This document shows, one piece after another, positions 1-8,953 of a stretch of DNA of 64,000 bases. The stretch is taken from assembly GCF_042466685.1 (NCBI RefSeq), contig NZ_CP170448.1, positions 558,001-622,000 of the forward strand, read 5' to 3'. The notes beneath the pieces were generated by a model. The model made no database searches, was not told where the DNA came from, and was given only the letters and a program-made list of their open reading frames with translations. The DNA comes from Vreelandella sp042466685 (GTDB lineage Bacteria > Pseudomonadota > Gammaproteobacteria > Pseudomonadales > Halomonadaceae). The stretch's first letter is position 1. Each line of letters starts with the position of its first letter. The position numbers and the translations under genes are program-made.

Positions 1-35
1 GGTTTTTTTATGACTGATCTTTGGTGCGAGAATCC

Positions 36-824
36 ATGACGTCACCGCAGCTTCCTGAAAAACAGCCGGACGATGCCAGTGCGTCTTCGCTGGCCGGGGA
101 GGCCCCGCCGTCTCATGTTGCCATCATTATGGATGGTAATAATCGCTGGGCGCGCGCGCGCGGGCTTTCGGGGGTGCGCGGGCACCGGGCCGGAGTAGAA
201 ACCGTGCGTGCGGTGATTCAGCGGGCCGCCGAGCGCGAAGTGCAAACGCTCAGCCTGTTTGCGTTTTCCAGTGAAAATTGGAAGCGCCCAGCCGCAGAGG
301 TTAACGCCTTGATGGAGCTTTTTTTGATGGCGCTAAAGCGTGAAGTCAAAAAGCTCAACGAGCGTAATGTGCGCCTCTCGATCATTGGTGAACAGCGGGG
401 CTTTTCCCACGCCATCCAGAAGCATATACAGCGCGCTGAAGCGTTAACCGCGGGCAACACGGGTATGCATTTGGTGATTGCCGCCAACTATGGGGGGCAG
501 TGGGATATAGCGCGTGCGGCGCGCGCACTTGCAGAACAGGTGGCGGCTGGCGAGTTGTCGCCTGAGGAGATTGACGAGGCATGTTTTGACACCGTGATGG
601 GCGTTGCAGACGTACCGCCAGTGGATCTGTGTATACGTACCAGCGGTGAGCAGCGACTATCCAACTTTATGCTTTGGCAGTTGGCCTATGCCGAGCTGCA
701 CTTTTCCCCGCTGCTATGGCCCGACTTCGGCGCGGAAGCGTTTGACGCGGCATTAAACGACTTCTGTCAGCGCCGTCGTCGCTTTGGCATGACGGACGAA
801 CAAATAGAGGCGCAGGGTGCTTAA
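36..824 (+). CDS. uppS: Isoprenyl transferase (undecaprenyl diphosphate synthase)
   Basis: Cis-prenyltransferase that adds isopentenyl units to farnesyl diphosphate to make undecaprenyl diphosphate, the lipid carrier for peptidoglycan and O-antigen; cytosolic and membrane-associated. The signature DGNNRWA sits at residues 33-39 with the catalytic Asp33, and the C-terminal RTSGEQRLSNF motif that binds the diphosphate is intact. At 262 aa it is close to the family norm. I chose ATG 36; TTG 21 and GTG 24 lie in frame upstream but add nothing conserved. The roughly 25 residues before the fold are a variable polar tail. The gene opens the uppS-cdsA-dxr-rseP run and its end overlaps cdsA by 8 nt, which suggests translational coupling. 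Confidence 0.96.
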   Translation: MTSPQLPEKQPDDASASSLAGEAPPSHVAIIMDGNNRWARARGLSGVRGHRAGVETVRAVIQRAAEREVQTLSLFAFSSENWKRPAAEVNALMELFLMALKREVKKLNERNVRLSIIGEQRGFSHAIQKHIQRAEALTAGNTGMHLVIAANYGGQWDIARAARALAEQVAAGELSPEEIDEACFDTVMGVADVPPVDLCIRTSGEQRLSNFMLWQLAYAELHFSPLLWPDFGAEAFDAALNDFCQRRRRFGMTDEQIEAQGA

Positions 825-1647
825 ACAGCGGATTATCACCGCAGCCTGGCTAGCACCCCTGGTGCTGGCTGGCCTGTTTGGTTTAGACGGCGGCGCATTC
901 GCGCTATTTACGGCGTTGATGGTGCTACTCGCCACCTGGGAGTGGGCTAATCTGGCGGGCGTTACCCGCACGGTGCAGCGTGCCCAACTAGTGGCCGTGA
1001 TGGCCGTACTGATGCTGGCGATGTGGCTGACCGGCGCTGCCACGGCGATATGGCCGCTTTGGCTGGCCGCCGCTGGTTGGCTGGTGAATCTCTATTGGGT
1101 CACCCGCTACCCTGCTGCAGGAACGCAATGGCAGGCTCCCCTTCGGCGCCTGGCGATGGGGCTGTGGGTACTATTGCCCTGCTGGGTAGGGTTTAACGTT
1201 CTGCGCGACATTGGTATGGCTTGGCTGCTGTTCGTGCTGCTGCTGGTGTGGTGCGCGGATATTGGCGCCTACTTTGTAGGACGACTCTGGGGTAAGCGCA
1301 AATTGGCGCCCCACGTGAGTCCTGGCAAATCGTGGGAGGGGGTATTCGGTGGTTTGGCGGCGACTGCTATCCTGGCCATCCTTTTCGCGCTGTGGCTGCA
1401 GTTGGGCCTGGCTGGCAGCATTACCCTGATACTCATCACCGCCGTGGTCACCTTGGCCTCAGTGCTAGGGGATCTACTGGAAAGTATGCTCAAGCGCCAC
1501 CGCAACATCAAAGATTCAAGCCAGTTGCTCCCCGGCCACGGTGGGGTGATGGATCGCATTGATAGTCTCACCGCAGCGATTCCGCTATTTGCGCTGTTCT
1601 ATGTGGAAGTCCTTGTTGAGGTGTTTGCTCAGGTACCACCACTATGA
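817..1647 (+). CDS. cdsA: Phosphatidate cytidylyltransferase
   Basis: Inner-membrane enzyme that makes CDP-diacylglycerol from CTP and phosphatidic acid, the branch point for all phospholipids. At 276 aa it has about seven to eight hydrophobic segments, and its C-terminal third carries the CDP-transferase signature (KRHRNIKDSSQLLPGHGG, then DRIDS). The start is GTG 817, inside the end of uppS, with an AGAGG stretch just upstream. The stop overlaps the dxr start as ATGA, so uppS, cdsA and dxr are probably translated as a coupled set. Confidence 0.95.
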   Translation: MLKQRIITAAWLAPLVLAGLFGLDGGAFALFTALMVLLATWEWANLAGVTRTVQRAQLVAVMAVLMLAMWLTGAATAIWPLWLAAAGWLVNLYWVTRYPAAGTQWQAPLRRLAMGLWVLLPCWVGFNVLRDIGMAWLLFVLLLVWCADIGAYFVGRLWGKRKLAPHVSPGKSWEGVFGGLAATAILAILFALWLQLGLAGSITLILITAVVTLASVLGDLLESMLKRHRNIKDSSQLLPGHGGVMDRIDSLTAAIPLFALFYVEVLVEVFAQVPPL

Positions 1648-2855
1648 GTCAGTGCGCTAATCAACCAACGGCTATGCAGCGCGTAACGGTACTTGGATCG
1701 ACTGGCTCTGTGGGCACCAGCACGCTGGATGTGATTGGTCGCCACCCTGACCGTTATAGCGTCCATGCCCTGACCGCACACACTTCCAAAGAGGCCCTGC
1801 TAGCGCAGTGTCTAGCGCACCGCCCCGCGGTGGCTGTATTAGATGATGAAGCCGATGCCGCTTGGCTGCGCGAGGAGCTTAAGCGAGCGGGCCAACCCAC
1901 CGAAGTGAGTGCAGGCCCGCAGGCGCTGTGTGATGTTGCCCGCGATGTGAGCGTCGACTGCGTAATGGCCGCTATTGTGGGCGCCGCGGGTTTGCTGCCG
2001 GCACTCGCCGCCGCGGAAGCAGGCAAACGCGTGCTACTGGCCAATAAAGAGGCGCTGGTGATGAGCGGCGCACTGTTTATGGAGGCTGTTTCCCGTTCGG
2101 GGGCGACACTGCTGCCGATTGATTCCGAACATAATGCCATTTATCAGTGTCTACCTGCGGAGCATCGCGGTGGGCTTGCCAAACACGGCGTTCGCCAACT
2201 GCTGCTAACGGCCTCTGGGGGGCCGTTTCGTACCTGGAGCCAGGCTGATATTAACAATGTCACTCCTGAGCAGGCCTGTGCTCACCCGAACTGGTCGATG
2301 GGGCGTAAGATATCGGTGGATAGTGCCACGTTGATGAACAAAGGGTTGGAACTGATCGAAGCGTGCTGGTTATTTGACGCCACTCCTGAGCAGATCCAAG
2401 TGGTAGTCCACCCCCAAAGCGTGATTCACTCCATGGCGGCGTATCACGATGGCTCGGTGATTGCCCAGCTGGGTAATCCAGATATGCGTACACCCATTGC
2501 CTATGGGCTGGCTTGGCCGGAGCGCATTGACGCTGGCGTTGAAACCCTCGATCTTTTTCAGGTGGCACGGCTCGATTTTGAAGCCCCCGATGAAGTCCGT
2601 TTCCCCTGTCTGGGGCTTGCTCGCGACGCGATGCGACAGGGCGGTATGGCACCTGTTGTGCTCAACGCCGTTAATGAAATCGCTGTAGATGCCTTTCTGC
2701 AGCGCCGGATCGGCTTTACGGCGATTGGGCAATTGGTGGCCGACGTACTTTCACGCCCCTATCAGGGCCGTGTTGATAGCCTTGAAAGCGTATTGGCAAC
2801 TGATCAATGGGCGCGCCAGCAGGCGCTGGAACTGGTAACAAGGTGGTCCGCTTAA
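1644..2855 (+). CDS. dxr: 1-deoxy-D-xylulose-5-phosphate reductoisomerase
   Basis: Converts 1-deoxy-D-xylulose 5-phosphate to 2-C-methyl-D-erythritol 4-phosphate with NADPH, the committed step of the MEP isoprenoid pathway that feeds UppS. The N-terminal NADPH loop GSTGSVGTS is at about residues 18-26; NKEALV and the metal/substrate motif PIDSEHNAIYQ follow in the middle. 403 aa is normal. ATG 1644 overlaps the cdsA stop by 4 nt. A start at Met11 is also possible and would sit closer to the usual N-terminus. Confidence 0.96.
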   Translation: MSQCANQPTAMQRVTVLGSTGSVGTSTLDVIGRHPDRYSVHALTAHTSKEALLAQCLAHRPAVAVLDDEADAAWLREELKRAGQPTEVSAGPQALCDVARDVSVDCVMAAIVGAAGLLPALAAAEAGKRVLLANKEALVMSGALFMEAVSRSGATLLPIDSEHNAIYQCLPAEHRGGLAKHGVRQLLLTASGGPFRTWSQADINNVTPEQACAHPNWSMGRKISVDSATLMNKGLELIEACWLFDATPEQIQVVVHPQSVIHSMAAYHDGSVIAQLGNPDMRTPIAYGLAWPERIDAGVETLDLFQVARLDFEAPDEVRFPCLGLARDAMRQGGMAPVVLNAVNEIAVDAFLQRRIGFTAIGQLVADVLSRPYQGRVDSLESVLATDQWARQQALELVTRWSA

Positions 2856-2900
2856 GCATTCGATGAGTTGGTCGTTAGTGCAGGGCGTTAAGGAGTGAAT

Positions 2901-4259
2901 GTGGGCCTAATACAGAATATTTTAGCGGTCATCGTGGTGTTGGGCCTGTTAGTGACCTTTCACGAGTTTGGCCACTTTTGGGTGGCAAGGCGCTGTGGTG
3001 TCAAAGTGCTGCGTTTTTCGGTGGGCTTTGGCAAGCCACTATGGTCGCGGATTGATCGCCAGGGTACCGAATTTGCCATAGCCGCCATTCCATTGGGTGG
3101 CTATGTCAAAATGCTCGATGAGCGTGAGGCACCGGTGCCGGAAGAGCAGCTCGACCAGGCGTTTAACCGCAAGACCGTTTGGCAGCGCATTGCGATTGTG
3201 GCGGCAGGGCCTATTGCTAACTTTTTACTGGCGATCGTGGCTTATTGGGTGCTGTTCGTGGCGGGAACCACGGTGGTATCGCCAATGGTGGGCAGCGTTG
3301 CGCCTGACTCCCCGGCTGCCGAGGCCGGGCTCTCCAATGGCGATGAAATTGTCGCCATTCAGGGCGATGAGATGCGCTCTTGGGAGGATGTTAACCTCAA
3401 GCTGGTGTCGATTATTGGCTTCAGCGGAGAGTTGGATATCGACGCTCGCCCCGACGGCGCGAGCGACCCACAGCGCTTTGGGTTGTCGGTGACTGATTAT
3501 TTAGTGCGCCAGGATCCGCCTCAGCCGTTGCAAACACTGGGTATTACCCCATGGCAGCCGGAGTTCCCGGCTGTTTTAGGCCAGGTAGTCAGTGGGGAAG
3601 CCGCAGACCAAGCAGGGCTGGAAGCTGGTGATCGGATGGTGGCGGTTAATGGCGAAACAGTCGATGATTGGATGCACTTCGTTAATATGGTTCGAAGTAG
3701 TCCCGGCGAAACGCTGCAACTCACCTATGAGCGAAATGGGGAGCAGTCGAGTGTTGACTTAACCCCCGGGCGTAACCGTTTGGACACCGGGGTTGAGATT
3801 GGTTATATCGGCGCAGGCGCTGAACAGGTCGAGTGGCCAGCAGAGTTCCAGCGTGAAATCCGTTACGGCCCTATCGAAGCGGTAGGCCAGGCTGTTTCGC
3901 GCACTGGAGCGATGACGCTTCTGACCTTAGATGCCATACGCAAAATGTTTGTGGGGCTGATCTCGCCTTCCAATTTGTCCGGACCAATCACCATTGCCCA
4001 GGTCTCAGGTGATTCAGCCCGTGCGGGTATGGAAGCGTTTATTGGTTTTCTAGCGTATCTTTCTATCAGCCTTGGGGTGCTTAACTTACTACCCATCCCG
4101 GTGCTCGATGGTGGCCACTTGCTTTATTATTTTATGGAGGTCGTGCGTGGACGGCCAGTATCGGAAAAAACCCAAGCTGTAGGATTGCGCATTGGGCTTG
4201 CCATGGTAGGCACCCTAATGTTGATGGCTCTCTATTTTGATCTGATGCGCCTGTGGTAA
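2901..4259 (+). CDS. rseP: RIP metalloprotease RseP (site-2 protease)
   Basis: Inner-membrane zinc protease that cleaves anti-sigma factor RseA (releasing sigma E) and clears signal-peptide remnants. The zinc motif HEFGH is at residues 21-25 in the first membrane helix. Two tandem PDZ domains fill the periplasmic middle, and the C-terminal LDGGH motif supplies the third zinc ligand. 452 aa matches the family. I chose GTG 2901 because an AAGGAG Shine-Dalgarno ends 5 nt before it; the in-frame GTG at 2895 overlaps that site. It lies directly upstream of bamA, whose assembly state its pathway senses. Confidence 0.94.
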   Translation: MGLIQNILAVIVVLGLLVTFHEFGHFWVARRCGVKVLRFSVGFGKPLWSRIDRQGTEFAIAAIPLGGYVKMLDEREAPVPEEQLDQAFNRKTVWQRIAIVAAGPIANFLLAIVAYWVLFVAGTTVVSPMVGSVAPDSPAAEAGLSNGDEIVAIQGDEMRSWEDVNLKLVSIIGFSGELDIDARPDGASDPQRFGLSVTDYLVRQDPPQPLQTLGITPWQPEFPAVLGQVVSGEAADQAGLEAGDRMVAVNGETVDDWMHFVNMVRSSPGETLQLTYERNGEQSSVDLTPGRNRLDTGVEIGYIGAGAEQVEWPAEFQREIRYGPIEAVGQAVSRTGAMTLLTLDAIRKMFVGLISPSNLSGPITIAQVSGDSARAGMEAFIGFLAYLSISLGVLNLLPIPVLDGGHLLYYFMEVVRGRPVSEKTQAVGLRIGLAMVGTLMLMALYFDLMRLW

Positions 4260-4359
4260 TGACGCGTGTAGCGCGCAGGATGCCTTGTCATCTGCCTGCA
4301 CAAATGTATATGGTGCCTTTCTGGAATGAACGGCAGACCAACGCGAGCGAATTGACTGC

Positions 4360-6711
4360 ATGAAAATCAAGACCCTTGGAATGGCGGCACTCTTGCTGGC
4401 AGGCGCCAGCGGCGCCCAAGCACAATCCTTTGATGTTTCAGACATTCGAGTGGAAGGACTGCAGCGGGTATCCGCCGCCTCGGTCTTCAATGCATTTCCG
4501 GTCAGTGCCAATGACCGCGTCAGTGAGCAGCAACTGGCTGCCGCTGCTCGTGATCTATTTGCAACGGGACTGTTTGACGATGTTTCGTTAGCACGCGAGG
4601 GCGATGTGCTGGTTATTCAGGTCGTCGAGCGGCCGACCATTGCGCGGCTTCAGATCAGCGGCAACGACCAGATCTCCGAAGAGGACTTGCGCAATGGTTT
4701 GCGTGAATCAGGGCTCTCGGAAGGCCAGGTGCTGGAGCTCTCTACGCTTGAAGAGATACAGCGCGAGCTGGAAGGTGTCTATCAGTCTCAAGGCCGCTAC
4801 AGTGCCAGCATCGATACCGAAGTGGAAGAGGTTGATGAGGGCCGGGTGCAGGTCAATATCAATATCAACGAAGGTGAAGTGGCCAAGATTCGCCAAATCA
4901 ATATCGTTGGTAACGAAGCGTTTGATGATGAAACGCTGCGTGGTGTGTTTGAGTTAAATGATCGCCCAGGACGCTTTTTCGGCTGGTTCTCTAGCGACGA
5001 GTACTCCCGTGAAGCGCTTTCGGGTGATATCGAGCGGCTGCGATCATTTTATCTGGATCGCGGCTACGTCAACTTCGATGTTACCTCGACTCAGGTATCG
5101 ATTGGCCCTGAAAAATCAGAAATCTTTATTACTCTCAACGTTGATGAGGGTGCCCAGTACCGGGTTGGCAACATCCGTTTCGCAGGTGATCTACAGATCA
5201 GCGAAAATGAAGCCCGCCAACTACTCACCGTCAAAGAGGGAGAGATTTTTTCCCGTGGTGATGTAAATGCCTCTACGGAAGCCCTTCGCCAACGTTTAGG
5301 CGCCGAGGGCTTCGCCTTTGCTGATATTCAGGGCGTGCCTGAAATGGCTGAGGACGGTGAAACGGTCGACCTGGTGATTGCCGTCAATCCCGGTGAGCGC
5401 GCCTACGTACGCCGTATCGAGTTTTATGGAAATACCACCACTCAGGATGAAGTACTGCGGCGTGAGATGATTCAGTTGGAGGGCGCGCCCGCTTCCACCG
5501 AAGCCATTACCCAATCGCGTCAGCGTCTTGAACGACTGGGCTTCTTTAGCCAAGTAGAAGTGGATACTGAGTCAGTGCCTGGCGAACCGGATTTGCTCGA
5601 TGTGACTTATAACGTCGAAGAGCAGCCCTCGGGCTCAGTCTCGGCAAGCGTTGGCTTCTCCCAGAGCGCCGGGGTTATTTACGGTGTTGGACTATCCCAG
5701 AACAACTTCCTGGGTACCGGTAATCGCGTCAACGTAGGCGCTCAGCGCAGTGATACGTTTACCAGCGTTAACTTTGGGTTCACCGACCCCTACTGGACGC
5801 TGGATGGCATTTCTCGCGGCTACAATGTGTTCTATCGTGAAACCGATTACGCCGATTCGGATATTTCAACCTTCTCGACGGATGCCTACGGTGCTGGCAT
5901 CAACTTTGGTTACCCCATTAGCGAACTGTCGCGTCTTAACTTCGGTGCCAGCGTTGAAGACCTAACGGTGAAAACCTACTTCGACACGGCCTCTGAAATA
6001 CGCCGCTATGTAGAAGATCAGGGCGAAGACGCACAAAGCCTGAAGCTGACTGCCAGTTGGACACGCAACAACCTCAACCGCGGTATCATGCCCACCGATG
6101 GCAGCTATCAGCGCTTATCATTGGAAACCGGCGCACCAGGCAGCGATTCTGAGTACTACAAGCTGCGTGCACGGGCGCAACAGCTCTTCCCGATTAACGA
6201 TGATGAGACCTGGGCATTCAAGTTTACCGGCAATGTTGGCTATGCCGATACGCTGGGAGGCAATGACCCGTTCCCCTTCTATGAAAACTTCTACGCGGGC
6301 GGTCTTGGTTCGGTGCGTGGCTTCACGTCGAATACGCTGGGCCAGCGCACCACGCCAGCAACCGAAGGTGGCCGTGACCGTACTCTGGGCGGTAACGTTT
6401 CAATAGAAGGTAGCGCCGAGATCATTTTCCCGCTGCCCTTTGTTGAAAATCAGCGCGCGCTGCAAACATCGTTGTTCCTGGATGGTGGTAATACCTTCCT
6501 GACCTCTTGCTACGATGTGCTTGCAGAAGACGCAGGGCGCCAGCAGTGTAACTCCGGCGTTGATATGGGCGATTTGCGCTACAGTGCCGGTATCGGCCTT
6601 TCGTGGCTAACGCCGGTGGGCCCGCTAACCTTCAGCGTTGCCGAGCCATTGAACGATAAGAGTGGCGATGATACCCAGTTCTTCCAGTTCTCACTTGGCC
6701 AATCGTTCTAA
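4360..6711 (+). CDS. bamA: Outer membrane protein assembly factor BamA
   Basis: Core of the BAM complex, which folds beta-barrel proteins into the outer membrane. A signal peptide ends at AQA-QS (about residue 22). Five POTRA repeats follow to about residue 420, then a 16-stranded barrel. The barrel has the conserved VRGF loop motif (GSVRGFTSN) and a C-terminal aromatic residue (...LGQSF), the usual outer-membrane signal. 783 aa is typical. The Shine-Dalgarno is weak. It is followed 60 nt later by the chaperone gene skp, its functional partner. Confidence 0.97.
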   Translation: MKIKTLGMAALLLAGASGAQAQSFDVSDIRVEGLQRVSAASVFNAFPVSANDRVSEQQLAAAARDLFATGLFDDVSLAREGDVLVIQVVERPTIARLQISGNDQISEEDLRNGLRESGLSEGQVLELSTLEEIQRELEGVYQSQGRYSASIDTEVEEVDEGRVQVNININEGEVAKIRQINIVGNEAFDDETLRGVFELNDRPGRFFGWFSSDEYSREALSGDIERLRSFYLDRGYVNFDVTSTQVSIGPEKSEIFITLNVDEGAQYRVGNIRFAGDLQISENEARQLLTVKEGEIFSRGDVNASTEALRQRLGAEGFAFADIQGVPEMAEDGETVDLVIAVNPGERAYVRRIEFYGNTTTQDEVLRREMIQLEGAPASTEAITQSRQRLERLGFFSQVEVDTESVPGEPDLLDVTYNVEEQPSGSVSASVGFSQSAGVIYGVGLSQNNFLGTGNRVNVGAQRSDTFTSVNFGFTDPYWTLDGISRGYNVFYRETDYADSDISTFSTDAYGAGINFGYPISELSRLNFGASVEDLTVKTYFDTASEIRRYVEDQGEDAQSLKLTASWTRNNLNRGIMPTDGSYQRLSLETGAPGSDSEYYKLRARAQQLFPINDDETWAFKFTGNVGYADTLGGNDPFPFYENFYAGGLGSVRGFTSNTLGQRTTPATEGGRDRTLGGNVSIEGSAEIIFPLPFVENQRALQTSLFLDGGNTFLTSCYDVLAEDAGRQQCNSGVDMGDLRYSAGIGLSWLTPVGPLTFSVAEPLNDKSGDDTQFFQFSLGQSF

Positions 6712-6771
6712 TTTTGCTAGACCGCGTGCCATGGTGGCGAGCGGCTGGCGTGACATTAAGGAGATAATAGG

Positions 6772-7272
6772 ATGCGTAGACTAACAGCGGTGGTATGTCT
6801 GTTGGGCGCGATGATTTTGCCCGCTCACGCCGCAGAAGTCGCGGTGTTGGACTGGCGAGCAGCATTGATGAATACCCAGTCCGCACAGGCCTCAATGAGC
6901 AGCCTGGAAGGCCAGATCGGTAACCAGCAGCGTGAAGCGCAGAACCTGGGTAATGAGCTACAGCAATTACAGCAGCGTTTGCAGAACGAAGGCGAAACCA
7001 TGGCCCAGTCTCAACGTGAGTCGCTAATTAGCGAGCTACAAGAGAAGGGTGGCCGTTTTGAGCAGCTTCGCCGTGAAGTCATGCAGGCTCAGCAGCGCTC
7101 CGAACAGCAGTTTTTGGAAAGCGCTGAACCAAAGTTGGAGCAAGCCGTCGCGCAGGTACTGGAACGTCACGGTATTGATGTACTGGTTGAGCCTCAGGGC
7201 GTCCTGCACTCAGGTGTGGATCTGCCCAATGTAACTGACGAAGTCACGCAGATTTTTGATACCTTGAACTAA
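6772..7272 (+). CDS. skp: Periplasmic chaperone Skp/OmpH
   Basis: Holdase that carries unfolded outer-membrane proteins across the periplasm to BamA. A signal peptide is visible (residues 1-20, cleavage near AHA-AE), followed by a short beta region, a long Gln/Glu-rich alpha-helical coiled coil (about residues 40-130) that forms the tentacles, and a closing beta strand. At 166 aa it is of standard size. AAGGAG lies 8 nt upstream of ATG. It sits between bamA and lpxD as in most gammaproteobacteria. Confidence 0.93.
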   Translation: MRRLTAVVCLLGAMILPAHAAEVAVLDWRAALMNTQSAQASMSSLEGQIGNQQREAQNLGNELQQLQQRLQNEGETMAQSQRESLISELQEKGGRFEQLRREVMQAQQRSEQQFLESAEPKLEQAVAQVLERHGIDVLVEPQGVLHSGVDLPNVTDEVTQIFDTLN

Positions 7273-7286
7273 ATTTAAACGATGAC

Positions 7287-7307
7287 TGGTGTGGCCAAGC
7301 CACACCA
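7287..7307 (+). other. Perfect hairpin between skp and lpxD
   Basis: A 9-bp perfect stem (TGGTGTGGC with GCCACACCA) with a 3-nt loop lies 14 nt after the skp stop and 18 nt before the lpxD start. No T-run follows, so it is not a standard terminator. It may mark an mRNA-processing or stability boundary in the envelope operon. Confidence 0.4.
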
Positions 7308-7325
7308 AAGCTTCCCTGGGCTCCC

Positions 7326-8360
7326 ATGACGCACGCTTCTCATCACCTAACCCTCGCAGACATTGCGCGCCAACTGGGCGTTACCGTTAGCGGCAACGCC
7401 CAGCAGCCGATACGTGGCTTGGCGACGCTAAAAGAAGCGCAGCCGGATCAGGTCGCTTTTCTGGCCAACCGTGCCTATCTGAAAGATTTGGCGACGACCA
7501 AGGCGGCAGCGGTATTACTGCACCCGGAGCATGGCAAACACTGCCCGGTAGCGCGTCTGGAAATCGATAACCCGTACTTGGGCTATGCCAAGCTATCGCA
7601 GCTGTTTGATCCGCTGCCCGCCCGCGATATCGTCGGTATTCACCCCACGGCGGTCGTAGCGGAAGATGCCCAGATAGGCAGCGGTGTCTGCATTCAAGCG
7701 AACGCTGTGATTGAAGCGGGTGCAGTGTTGGGCGACCGGGTAGTGATTGGTGCAGGGAGCGTGGTTGGGGCCGATAGCATTATCGGTGAAGCAACGCGAC
7801 TGCACGCCAATGTCACTGTTTGCCATGGTGTAGTGGTAGGTAAGCGAGTCATCCTGCAAAGCGGTTGTGTCATCGGCGGTGACGGATTTGGTTTCGCCCA
7901 TGACGGCGCTGGGTGGCATAAAATTACCCAGTTGGGGGGCGTGGTGCTAGGCGATGATGTTGAGGTGGGGAGCTGCTCCAGCATTGATCGAGGCGCGTTG
8001 GGCGATACAGTGATTGGTGATGACGTCAAAATCGACAGTCAGGTGCAAATCGCCCATAACGTTATCATTGGTGACCACAGCGCCTTAGCGGGCTGTGTCG
8101 GTATCGCTGGCTCAACCAAGGTCGGTAAGCACTGTATGCTGGGCGGTGGCGTTGGTTTGTCCGGCCATCTAACGATTTGTGACGGCGTACAGGTGACGGG
8201 AATGAGCTTGGTGACAAACTCAATCCATGAGCCGGGAGTCTACTCCTCTGGGACTGGCGCCATGGCCAATACTCAGTGGCGTAAAAACGCAGTGCGTTTT
8301 AAACAGCTCGATGATATCGCTAAGCGCCTAGCAAGATTGGAAAAAAAGCAGCGTGAATAG
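7326..8360 (+). CDS. lpxD: UDP-3-O-(3-hydroxyacyl)glucosamine N-acyltransferase
   Basis: Third step of lipid A synthesis: transfers a 3-hydroxyacyl chain from acyl carrier protein to the amino group of UDP-3-O-acyl-glucosamine. An N-terminal uridine-binding domain (about residues 1-100) is followed by a left-handed beta helix of hexapeptide repeats (about 105-310), recognisable as repeated I/V-G-x4 units, and a helical C-terminus. The catalytic His region (IAHNVIIGD) is present. 344 aa is standard. It forms the lipid A cassette with fabZ, lpxA and lpxB. Confidence 0.96.
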   Translation: MTHASHHLTLADIARQLGVTVSGNAQQPIRGLATLKEAQPDQVAFLANRAYLKDLATTKAAAVLLHPEHGKHCPVARLEIDNPYLGYAKLSQLFDPLPARDIVGIHPTAVVAEDAQIGSGVCIQANAVIEAGAVLGDRVVIGAGSVVGADSIIGEATRLHANVTVCHGVVVGKRVILQSGCVIGGDGFGFAHDGAGWHKITQLGGVVLGDDVEVGSCSSIDRGALGDTVIGDDVKIDSQVQIAHNVIIGDHSALAGCVGIAGSTKVGKHCMLGGGVGLSGHLTICDGVQVTGMSLVTNSIHEPGVYSSGTGAMANTQWRKNAVRFKQLDDIAKRLARLEKKQRE

Positions 8361-8392
8361 TAATGACTGATTGAATTTTACCTGCTGCTGTT

Positions 8393-8420
8393 TTGAGGCT
8401 AGATGGCCGCGGGGTATAAT
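8393..8420 (+). promoter_or_regulatory. Likely sigma-70 promoter for fabZ-lpxA-lpxB
   Basis: TTGAGG (8393-8398) and a perfect TATAAT (8415-8420) are separated by 16 nt in the 149-base gap between lpxD and fabZ. The gap is long for this operon, and the -10 lies 90 nt before the fabZ start. It suggests a secondary promoter inside the cassette. Confidence 0.6.
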
Positions 8421-8509
8421 CGCAGTCTTTTAATCAGCGGATGTGCTGGTATTTGCCTGAGGCTCTTCAGGAGTACATCAGGCGTTTTGTTATTTTAGAG
8501 GTCGCTACG

Positions 8510-8953
8510 ATGGTTATGGATATCAATGAAATTCGCGAGTACTTGCCCCACCGCTACCCTTTTTTGCTGGTGGATCGAGTAACGGAACTAGCTATCGGTG
8601 AATCCATCGTTGCGTACAAGAATGTCAGCATCAATGAGCCGTTCTTCAACGGCCATTTTCCCCATCACCCGATTATGCCCGGCGTGCTGGTGATTGAAGC
8701 CTTGGCCCAAGTCTGCGGCATTCTCGGCTTTAAAACGGTCAATAAACTGCCCGCCGATGGCTATGTATACTACCTAGTAGGCAGTGACAAAGTGCGCTTT
8801 AAGCGCCCGGTAATGCCGGGCGACAAGCTCACCTTAGAGGCCGACGTGATTAAAGGTAAACGCGGTATTTGGAAATTTGCATGTCGTGCCACGGTTGACG
8901 GTGAGCTGGCCTGCGAAGCGGAAATTATTTGTGCCGAGAGGAAGGTGGCTTGA
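8510..8953 (+). CDS. fabZ: 3-hydroxyacyl-[acyl-carrier-protein] dehydratase FabZ
   Basis: Dehydrates 3-hydroxyacyl-ACP in fatty-acid elongation, competing with LpxA and LpxD for the same 3-hydroxyacyl-ACP pool. Hot-dog fold protein of 147 aa. HRYPFLLVDR is at residues 14-23; the catalytic His49 (GHFPHHP) and Glu63 (VIEALAQ) are in place. ATG 8510 has AGAGG 8 nt upstream; a longer in-frame extension from 8441 has no conserved sequence and runs back towards the promoter. Its stop overlaps the lpxA start. Confidence 0.95.
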   Translation: MVMDINEIREYLPHRYPFLLVDRVTELAIGESIVAYKNVSINEPFFNGHFPHHPIMPGVLVIEALAQVCGILGFKTVNKLPADGYVYYLVGSDKVRFKRPVMPGDKLTLEADVIKGKRGIWKFACRATVDGELACEAEIICAERKVA

